Shown: positions 1 through 4,031 of the stretch, piece by piece
How positions within the stretch are numbered: the stretch's first letter is position 1
Layout: every line of letters begins with the position of its first letter
Source of the DNA: Gammaproteobacteria bacterium
GTDB taxonomy: Bacteria; Pseudomonadota; Gammaproteobacteria; Xanthomonadales; Marinicellaceae
Assembly (NCBI GenBank): GCA_030426705.1
Contig: JAUHXW010000136.1
Span: 1-7,601, forward strand
Direction: 5' to 3'
Length of the DNA stretch: 7,601 bases
The notes under the pieces: model-generated
What the model was told of the DNA's origin: nothing
What the model saw: only the letters and a program-made list of their open reading frames with translations
Database searches by the model: none
Made by a program: the position numbers and the translations under genes

Positions 1-414
1 TTACTTTCAACCTTGATGGCCATGGACGAAGTCACAGCCTTACAAGAAATATACCAGCAGGAAAGTGATAATGAAATCAAAGCCGACATCATCAGACACC
101 TGGGGGCCATGGATGCCACCGAAGAACTCATGAAGCTCTATAACGAAAACCCAGACAACATCGATCAGGAAGCCTTTTTCCAGGCTTTGGGCATGACATC
201 TCAAGAGCTGAACGAAGACTTTTTACTCGAGCAATTCAAAACAGGTAATGCAAACATCAAACAAAGCGTGTTGAACGCCCTGATGATGCAGGACAACACC
301 GATGCCATGCTGAAACTGTTCAAAGCCGAACAAGACCATGAAACCAAAAAAATAATCATCAGAATGATTGGCGTAACCAACCCCGATGCGCTGATTGAAG
401 CCATTGAAGATTAA
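1..414 (+). CDS. HEAT-repeat protein, 3' part only
   Basis: The frame is open from the first base of the window, so this is the C-terminal part (137 codons) of a longer protein whose start lies to the left. The ATGs at 16 and 22 sit inside a helical repeat and are unlikely to be the true start. The visible protein consists of amphipathic helix pairs of about 30 residues typical of HEAT/armadillo-like solenoids: IIRHLGAMDATEELMKLY, then NALMMQDNTDAMLKLF, then IIIRMIGVTNPDALIEAI. HEAT solenoids are protein-binding scaffolds; no catalytic motif is visible. The stop at 412-414 is 27 bp before the next gene, also a HEAT protein, with no terminator between, so the two are probably co-transcribed. 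Localisation cannot be judged because the N-terminus is missing. The repeat fold is well supported; the specific role is unknown. Confidence 0.8.
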   Translation, partial: LLSTLMAMDEVTALQEIYQQESDNEIKADIIRHLGAMDATEELMKLYNENPDNIDQEAFFQALGMTSQELNEDFLLEQFKTGNANIKQSVLNALMMQDNTDAMLKLFKAEQDHETKKIIIRMIGVTNPDALIEAIED

Positions 415-441
415 ACCTTACCAACCAAAGCGAGTACAACC

Positions 442-1626
442 ATGAAAAACTTAACATCATTATGGTCCATCGCGTTACTGTTCACTTTCGGTAACGCCAT
501 GGCCCAACCCATGAAACGCATCAAAACCCAAGCGATAAATCAAGGTCTCAGTGAATACAGCCATACTGTCGATAATGGCTGGTTTGTTTACAGCATCAAA
601 GCCGCACCGGAAACCCGCTCCATGTGTTGTTATAACCAAGGTGAACAAATGACTTGTGACCTCAATAAAGATCAACATGGCTATGGTTCATCCAGTGACA
701 GCCCTTTGACCCAGAACATCCATGTATTCACCCAGTTCAAGCAGGGTGAAATAGCACGCATCATGCCAATCGGAGACAGTTGTGAGGTCAAAGCAGATGG
801 CTTGACCATTGACTGGATTCAAAACGTCACAACACAACAAAGCATTTCATGGCTCAAACAACAGGCACTGACCGCAGATGATGACAACGGCAGCTTGTAT
901 GTCATGAGCCTTCACCCTGATCCAGCTGCAGCAACAGCCATCTATGAACTGGCAAAAATGAATCGACTTGCATTCTCCGAACAAGCCGTTTTCTGGCTGG
1001 GACAACGCCAAAATGATGGGTATGACTACTTGGAAAAGCTTTACCATGAACTGCCCCAAGGCGCTGTTAAACGGCATATCAACTTTGCCTTAAGCCAACA
1101 CGAAAGCCCACAAGCCATTGCTTTATTGAAAAAGATTGCCACCAATGATCAGAACAGCGAACAACAAGCCGATGCCATTTTTTGGCTCAGCCAAACTGAC
1201 GGTATTGACAACTTACCGCAGTTTTTGATGAACCTGATGAATGAATCGCAAAGCCGTGAAATCAAAGAAAAGGCCATCTTCAGCTTGTCGCAAATCAACT
1301 CAACAGAAGCCAGTCAACAATTGGCTCAATTGGTTAAAACTCACCAAGATCCTGAAGTGAGAGAACATTCACTGTTCTGGCTGGCGCAAAATGACCCAGA
1401 ACAAGCCCAGCAAGCGTCCATTGAATTGCTTAAAAGCGCATCCAATGAAAGCGAGCAGGAAAACGCGGTATTCGTTTTATCACAACTCCCCAGCCAACAA
1501 TCCGCCGACGCCCTGTTCGCCATCCTCAAGGGCAACTACCACAAAAACATCAAGAAAAAAGCCCTCTTCTGGCTCAGCCAATCCGACGACAAAACCACCC
1601 TGGATAGGCTGGAAAAAATGCTGTAA
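442..1626 (+). CDS. Secreted HEAT-repeat protein with FWLSQ-type repeats
   Basis: This is a complete 394-residue protein. Residues 1-21 form a Sec signal peptide (Lys at position 3, hydrophobic core, A-M-A before Q22), so the mature protein is probably periplasmic or exported. Residues 22-150 form a less repetitive domain with four cysteines (C62, C63, C72, C114) that could form two disulfides. From about 170 to the end there are seven HEAT-like repeats, each with an F-x-L-x-Q helix: F184WLGQ, F215ALSQ, F247WLSQ, F280SLSQ, F312WLAQ, F344VLSQ and F376WLSQ. Their spacing is 31, 32, 33, 32, 32 and 32 residues. The gene follows another HEAT gene after 27 bp and ends at a strong terminator, so it is the last gene of that unit. 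The ATG at 442 is chosen because it gives an intact signal peptide; the Shine-Dalgarno sequence is weak. A scaffold or protein-interaction role is inferred from the fold; the partner is unknown. Confidence 0.88.
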   Translation: MKNLTSLWSIALLFTFGNAMAQPMKRIKTQAINQGLSEYSHTVDNGWFVYSIKAAPETRSMCCYNQGEQMTCDLNKDQHGYGSSSDSPLTQNIHVFTQFKQGEIARIMPIGDSCEVKADGLTIDWIQNVTTQQSISWLKQQALTADDDNGSLYVMSLHPDPAAATAIYELAKMNRLAFSEQAVFWLGQRQNDGYDYLEKLYHELPQGAVKRHINFALSQHESPQAIALLKKIATNDQNSEQQADAIFWLSQTDGIDNLPQFLMNLMNESQSREIKEKAIFSLSQINSTEASQQLAQLVKTHQDPEVREHSLFWLAQNDPEQAQQASIELLKSASNESEQENAVFVLSQLPSQQSADALFAILKGNYHKNIKKKALFWLSQSDDKTTLDRLEKML

Positions 1627-1648
1627 GAAGGTATGTATTTGTCCTCAG

Positions 1649-1680
1649 AAAAACTTCCGTTACGGCGGAAGTTTTTGGTT
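1649..1680 (+). terminator. Rho-independent terminator after the HEAT genes
   Basis: A perfect 11-bp stem pairs AAAAACTTCCG (1649-1659) with CGGAAGTTTTT (1666-1676) around the 6-nt loop TTACGG. It is followed by GGTTTT, so the downstream arm itself supplies a T-run. It starts 22 bp after the HEAT gene's stop codon. Because the stem begins with five A residues, it could also work on the opposite strand, although no minus-strand gene points into it nearby. Confidence 0.8.
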
Positions 1681-1724
1681 TTGGGTAATTAATTTCTTAT
1701 TTGAAAAAACTGAGTACCCGAACT

Positions 1725-1733
1725 TGATATACT
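1725..1733 (+). promoter_or_regulatory. Possible extended -10 promoter upstream of the VOC gene
   Basis: TGATATACT reads as an extended -10 element (TG-n-TATACT, five of six matches to TATAAT). A TTGAAA at 1701-1706 lies 21 bp upstream of the hexamer, too far for a standard -35, so recognition would rest on the extended -10. The expected start of transcription is near 1740, only a few bases before the ATG at 1745, which would make the message nearly leaderless. This is inferred from motif matching only, in an AT-rich region. Confidence 0.35.
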
Positions 1734-1744
1734 TTGGTTTTTAA

Positions 1745-2128
1745 ATGTGAAAACAAAAGGTTTATTTAGATATATCAGTCGTAAGCGTCGAAGACAGTGT
1801 TTTGTTTTACGTAGACAAACTAGGCATGTTCAATTTGAAAGCAGGACGATTGATTTGCAAGTTTGACATTGATTTAATAATTGATATGCGACAAGTTGGT
1901 TCACCATCTCATAAGGATATCTTCGAAACAGATAATCATATTATTTCATCATTTTGGATACATGTTGAAAGCTCAAATAATCAACCAGAATACCCATTTA
2001 AAGATCGACTCAAATTAAACAATATTGAGTATGAAGAAATCGAAGACCTTGGTGGACATAGATTGAAGTTTACAGACCCATCTGGTAACAAGTTTTCTAT
2101 ACACGCAGAACATGGAATCATTAAGTAA
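1745..2128 (+). pseudogene. VOC (glyoxalase-fold) family protein, start codon region disrupted
   Basis: The frame from 1751 to 2128 encodes a compact VOC domain. The first strand and helix read VYLDISVVSVEDSVLFYVDKLG, split here as VYLDISVVSV (from 1760) and EDSVLFYVDKLG (to 1825). A C-terminal half with GGHRLKFTDPSGNKFSIHAEH-like content matches the family's usual final strands. VOC proteins include glyoxalase I, dioxygenases and antibiotic-binding proteins; nothing here identifies a substrate. The oddity is the start. The only in-frame ATG (1745) is followed directly by TGA (1748-1750), and the next possible start is TTG at 1802, which would remove the first beta strand. One base change in the TGA, or one extra G at 1759-1760, would explain it. 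The gene could be inactive, wrongly sequenced, or expressed as a shortened form from TTG 1802. It is AT-richer than the flanking genes, suggesting acquisition. Confidence 0.6.
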
Positions 2129-2272
2129 ATAAAAAAATTAAACTGAATTTGAACTCAATCTTTGGAGGGATCAATCTAACAACTTGATAATTGTACTAAT
2201 TAAATACATGGTACTATTTAGATATGAAGAAGGTATCAGTTAAACTCGCTAATCGATTGCTTTAAAACAAAT

Positions 2273-2554
2273 ATGGGAAATTCACTAAATAAAGATAGCA
2301 AAATGGAGTGCAAAAATCATGGCTTACAAAAGCCTGCTTTTATCTGTCAACATCTTCAGTATGGAGAAGGGCTGGGCTTTATTGAAGCAACAGAAAATTC
2401 AGATCCAGAGTATCCCTTCAAAGAAGCATGGTGCAGACAATGTGATAAAGTTTTAATTGAGCAAGGTGAATGGAATGACATTTCTGAAAGTCATGCCAAA
2501 ATCATGGTTATATGTGAAGGGTGTTATTTTGAAATTAAAAAACATAATTCGTAA
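2273..2554 (+). CDS. Small Cys/His-rich protein of unknown function
   Basis: This protein has 93 residues from the ATG at 2273, or 83 from the in-frame ATG at 2303 (M11). Neither start has a clear ribosome-binding site, and M11 is attractive because the conserved-looking region begins there (MECKNHG). Potential metal ligands come in sets: C13 and H16, C25 and H27, then C54-x-x-C57, H74 and C81-x-x-C84. The two CxxC knuckles late in the protein suggest a treble-clef-like zinc site, and the early Cys/His set may form a second one. There is no signal peptide or membrane segment, so it is probably cytoplasmic. It resembles from memory a family of uncharacterised proteobacterial proteins with CQHL and GLGF motifs, but I cannot assign a function. 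It lies 144 bp downstream of the damaged VOC gene in an AT-rich stretch and no clear operon links them. Confidence 0.65.
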   Translation: MGNSLNKDSKMECKNHGLQKPAFICQHLQYGEGLGFIEATENSDPEYPFKEAWCRQCDKVLIEQGEWNDISESHAKIMVICEGCYFEIKKHNS

Positions 2555-2567
2555 GTTATGATAACTT
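2553..2567. repeat. Short perfect palindrome overlapping a stop codon
   Basis: AAGTTATGATAACTT is a perfect 7-bp inverted repeat around a single G. It overlaps the stop codon (2552-2554) of the Cys/His-rich gene. It might be an operator or a weak hairpin; the T-run after it (2579-2583) is separated by further sequence, so terminator activity is doubtful. Apart from this, 2568-2677 shows nothing recognisable. Confidence 0.35.
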
Positions 2568-2677
2568 CTAAGTAAAAGTTTTTGTTGAATAAGTTGTTAC
2601 GTTTATGTAATGAATCAGTATGTCTAAATTAATTCATGGACGGAATCAAAATTTTCATCCAGAAATAACCCATAGGT

Positions 2678-2712
2678 CGTCATACCGGCGCAGGCCGGTA
2701 TCCAGTGTCTTT
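2678..2712 (+). repeat. Left terminal palindromic repeat
   Basis: This 35-nt repeat contains the stem ATACCGGC (2682-2689), loop GCAG (2690-2693) and stem GCCGGTAT (2694-2701), followed by the conserved tail CCAG-T-GTCTTT. It faces inward toward the nuclease gene and is inverted relative to the copy at 3057-3091, with 34 of 35 bases shared. Confidence 0.85.
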
Positions 2713-2719
2713 TGGGTGA

Positions 2720-2728
2720 TGTTACAAT
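2720..2728 (+). promoter_or_regulatory. Possible extended -10 promoter for the GIY-YIG gene
   Basis: TGTTACAAT fits an extended -10 (TG-n-TACAAT, five of six matches to TATAAT). It sits just inside the left repeat, 24 bp before the ATG at 2753. No convincing -35 is present at the right distance. If real, the element carries its own promoter. A second AT-rich hexamer, TATAAA at 2732-2737, is an alternative. Confidence 0.35.
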
Positions 2729-2752
2729 AACTATAAAGCAAACAATTTTCCC

Positions 2753-3040
2753 ATGAAGCAACCCGCAGTTTACATCCTAAGCAACAAAAGAAATGGAACA
2801 CTTTATGTGGGTGTAACCAGCGATTTAATCCACAGAGTGTATCAGCATAAAAATGACCTGGTTGAAGGGTTTTCAAAAAAATACCAAACCCATGCTCTGG
2901 TTTATTTTGAACAGCATCTAACCATGGAAGCTGCTATTACCAGAGAAAAACAAATCAAAGAATGGAAAAGAGCCTGGAAAGTAAAATTAATTGAAGAACA
3001 AAACCCCTATTGGAATGATTTGTATGATGGGTTGGTTTAA
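2753..3040 (+). CDS. GIY-YIG nuclease family protein
   Basis: This 95-residue protein is the usual length for the stand-alone single-domain GIY-YIG family (YhbQ/UPF0213-like). The two-part signature is visible as VYI (residues 6-8) and YVG (18-20). R28 lies in the first helix (LIHRVYQHK) at the position of the catalytic arginine. E65 in REKQIKEWKR sits where the metal-binding glutamate is expected. The domain cuts DNA through a metal-dependent hydrolysis in characterised relatives; the substrate of these small stand-alone members is mostly unknown. The ATG at 2753 is the only sensible start since it begins five residues before the domain; no Shine-Dalgarno is visible. The gene is framed by inverted palindromic repeats 40 bp before the start and 16 bp after the stop, which suggests that the nuclease and the repeats spread together. 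All catalytic positions appear intact. Confidence 0.9.
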   Translation: MKQPAVYILSNKRNGTLYVGVTSDLIHRVYQHKNDLVEGFSKKYQTHALVYFEQHLTMEAAITREKQIKEWKRAWKVKLIEEQNPYWNDLYDGLV

Positions 3041-3056
3041 TCGTTCTGTTGGGGTT

Positions 3057-3091
3057 AAAGACGCTGGATACCGGCCTGCGCCGGTATGACG
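3057..3091 (-). repeat. Right terminal palindromic repeat (inverted copy)
   Basis: This is the inverted copy of the repeat at 2678-2712. The stem is ATACCGGC (3068-3075), loop CTGC (3076-3079) and GCCGGTAT (3080-3087). The single mismatch with the left copy lies outside the hairpin. Starting 16 bp after the nuclease stop codon, it could also fold at the 3' end of that transcript, but it lacks a T-run. Confidence 0.85.
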
Positions 3092-3369
3092 GTTAGTTAG
3101 GTAACTCTTAGCAATGAAAGAATTTCATTCTTTGAAAGTTTTAAGGTTATGGCGTTTAAGCGCAGCTTCCGCTCCTGCTATCGTTACAGGCCTACACCCT
3201 TGTGCTCCACCGCTGCCAACTCCTGTCTCCGCTGCAGACCTACATCCTTGTAGGTCAAGTGGCCTCGTAGCAATCATCTTTATGTCGCCCCTTGGTGAGC
3301 AAAGCGAACCTTTCAGGGCGACTCATTGATGACTGTGAAGCAATTACGGTTTTTTCCGAAGGAAAAAGA
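3092..3369. other. Gene-free convergent intergenic region with short palindromes
   Basis: No credible gene is present between the GIY-YIG unit and the slyD terminator. The stretch contains AAAGAAT-TTC-ATTCTTT (3117-3133), GACCTACA-TCCT-TGTAGGTC (3237-3256), a 7-bp GTCGCCC/GGGCGAC pair (3284-3290 with 3316-3322) and TTTTTCC-GAA-GGAAAAA (3351-3367). It also holds two related 18-mers, 3187-3204 and 3235-3252, 48 bp apart and differing by three transitions. Short open frames here on both strands (for example 3114-3329) have low-complexity, non-protein-like translations. Confidence 0.6.
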
Positions 3370-3390
3370 AGTGTTTGCGGAACAAACACT
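3361..3390 (-). terminator. slyD: Rho-independent terminator of slyD
   Basis: Read on the minus strand, the slyD stop codon is followed immediately by AGTGTTTG, loop TTCCG, then CAAACACT: a perfect 8-bp stem (3383-3390 with 3370-3377). TTCTTTTTCC follows. A second T-rich hairpin (3351-3367) lies just beyond and may back it up. Confidence 0.75.
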
Positions 3391-3852
3391 TTAATGGGCG
3401 TGATTATGCTCCATTTCTTCTTTGGTCGCCTCACGAACTTCTTCAATGCTGACTTTGAAATGCAGGCGTTCACCGGCTAATTCGTGGTTACCATCAACAG
3501 TGACCACATCATCCAACACTTCAGTGATTTTTACCGGTACTGGACCGTGTTCTGTTTGTGCTTGAAAGCTCATGCCAACCTCGATGTTATCAACACCTTG
3601 GAAGGCTGATTTTGGCACTTTTTGGATCATTTGTTCGTGGCGAACACCGTAAGCCTCTTCCGGCTCAATGGAAACTTCAAAAGAGTCACCAACAGCTTTT
3701 CCTACCATGGCTTTTTCCAGGCCGATGATAATGTTGTGAGCACCTTGTAAAAATTTCAATGGCTCACGACCTTCTGATGAGTCGAGTACCTGGCCCTGGT
3801 CGTTGGTTAACGTGTAGTGCATGGCAACCACACAGTTGTCTTTTATTTGCAT
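3391..3852 (-). CDS. slyD: FKBP-type peptidyl-prolyl cis-trans isomerase, SlyD-like
   Basis: This 153-residue protein catalyses proline isomerisation and acts as a cytoplasmic chaperone in characterised SlyD. FKBP segments at residues 1-70 and about 125-145 flank the inserted chaperone flap (about 72-120). Recognisable stretches are GLEKAMVGKAVGDSFEV (44-60), EEAYG (65-69), QKVPKSAFQGVD (77-88), GPVPVKIT (103-110) and VDGNHELAGERLHFKV (119-134). Compared from memory with the E. coli protein, the long His/Cys-rich C-terminal tail that binds nickel is almost absent. Only HNHAH remains, so a role in nickel delivery to hydrogenase is less likely. The ATG at 3852-3850 has a good ribosome-binding site (AAGGAAAC at 3863-3856). 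The gene stands alone, with a terminator directly after its stop and a REPIN-like element upstream. Confidence 0.93.
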   Translation of the reverse strand: MQIKDNCVVAMHYTLTNDQGQVLDSSEGREPLKFLQGAHNIIIGLEKAMVGKAVGDSFEVSIEPEEAYGVRHEQMIQKVPKSAFQGVDNIEVGMSFQAQTEHGPVPVKITEVLDDVVTVDGNHELAGERLHFKVSIEEVREATKEEMEHNHAH

Positions 3853-3881
3853 GTTGTTTCCTTGAATTTATTGGGTCGGCC

Positions 3882-3890
3882 ATTCTAACA
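3882..3890 (-). promoter_or_regulatory. Possible slyD promoter (extended -10)
   Basis: On the minus strand TGTTAGAAT is an extended -10 (TG-n-TAGAAT), which would place the transcription start near 3875 and leave a short leader containing the AAGGAA ribosome-binding site. A perfect -35-like TTGACA occurs at 3898-3893 but is too close to this -10, and no good -10 lies 17 bp from it. Either box could be used; this is motif matching only. Confidence 0.35.
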
Positions 3891-3956
3891 CATGTCAACA
3901 AAAGACACATTGATGCCTATATATTTATCTTCTTGGGCTCTTTTAATCCTACCAAA

Positions 3957-4020
3957 GGGTAGTCGGCTTTAGCCGACCTGACTCAGAAAAAATAAAATGG
4001 TTGACTGAAGTCAACTACCC
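3957..4020. repeat. REPIN-like pair of inverted GTAG-headed hairpins
   Basis: Two related 19-mers lie in opposite orientation. GTAGTCGGCTTTAGCCGAC is at 3959-3977 on the plus strand, and GTAGTTGACTTCAGTCAAC is at 4018-4000 on the minus strand. Each forms a 7-bp hairpin with a 2-nt loop and begins with the GTAG head typical of REP sequences. They differ at five positions, all transitions, and four of these are two compensatory pairs that keep the stem intact. The outer GGGTA/TACCC also pairs, so the 64-bp unit can fold into a cruciform. In known systems such pairs are moved in trans by REP-associated tyrosine transposases (RAYT); none is encoded in this window. Confidence 0.7.
3985..4015 (-). 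terminator. Likely terminator of the three-domain fusion gene
   Basis: On the minus strand the right arm of the REPIN-like element forms GTTGACT-TC-AGTCAAC (4015-4000), followed by CATTTTATTTTTT. The stem starts 16 bp after the stop codon of the fusion gene. The 7-bp stem with a T-rich tract is a reasonable intrinsic terminator and would separate the fusion gene from slyD. The 2-nt loop is tight, so the real stem may open by one pair. Confidence 0.6.
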
Positions 4021-4031
4021 ACAGGCAGTGC

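Larger units (their letters stand above)
2678..3091 (+). mobile_element. GIY-YIG nuclease unit bounded by inverted palindromic repeats
   Basis: This 414-bp unit consists of a 35-nt left repeat (2678-2712), a GIY-YIG nuclease gene (2753-3040) and the same 35-nt repeat inverted (3057-3091). The two ends differ at one position (T2706 against the complement of G3063). Each end carries a perfect 8-bp stem, ATACCGGC/GCCGGTAT. The layout is that of a small mobile or mobilised element, with the nuclease as the obvious candidate for movement. No adjacent target-site duplication is visible: TAGGT occurs at 2673-2677 and 3098-3102, but the right copy is six bases away from the repeat edge. Repeats of this general type are, from general knowledge, common in proteobacterial genomes near GIY-YIG genes. 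Calling the whole unit one element is inference. Confidence 0.55.

Noticed and set aside
1391..1744. 117-codon plus-strand frame overlapping the end of the HEAT gene
   Set aside because: The overlapped part is a different frame of the well-supported HEAT protein and the translation is rich in Ser/Pro/Lys without any domain; it also reads through the terminator.
2174..2245. Possible integron attC-like site (ATCTAAC at 2174-2180 with GTTAAAC at 2239-2245, plus TGATA/TATCA pairing inside)
   Set aside because: The core heptamers fit the degenerate consensus, but the inner arms pair poorly, no comparable site follows the neighbouring genes, and AT-rich DNA gives such matches easily.
2224..2265. 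13-codon open frame (MKKVSVKLANRLL) upstream of the Cys/His-rich gene
   Set aside because: It has no ribosome-binding site or recognisable leader-peptide features, and it is too short to distinguish from chance.
1985..2430. Shared PEYPFK peptide in the VOC protein and the Cys/His-rich protein
   Set aside because: Six residues only, with different codons and unrelated surroundings; most likely coincidence.
2655..2876. Open frame on the minus strand across the left repeat and the start of the GIY-YIG gene
   Set aside because: Its C-terminal part is a translation of the palindromic repeat and it overlaps a well-supported nuclease gene on the other strand.
2678..3091. Palindromic repeats as a minimal CRISPR array
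   Set aside because: There are only two copies, they are in opposite orientation, and a protein gene lies between them instead of a spacer.
2673..3102. TAGGT on both sides of the GIY-YIG unit as a target-site duplication
   Set aside because: The right copy is six bases from the repeat edge and five bases match often by chance.
3114..3473. Short open frames on both strands in the intergenic region next to slyD
   Set aside because: The translations are low in complexity or run through palindromes and the slyD terminator; no start signals or protein-like features are seen.
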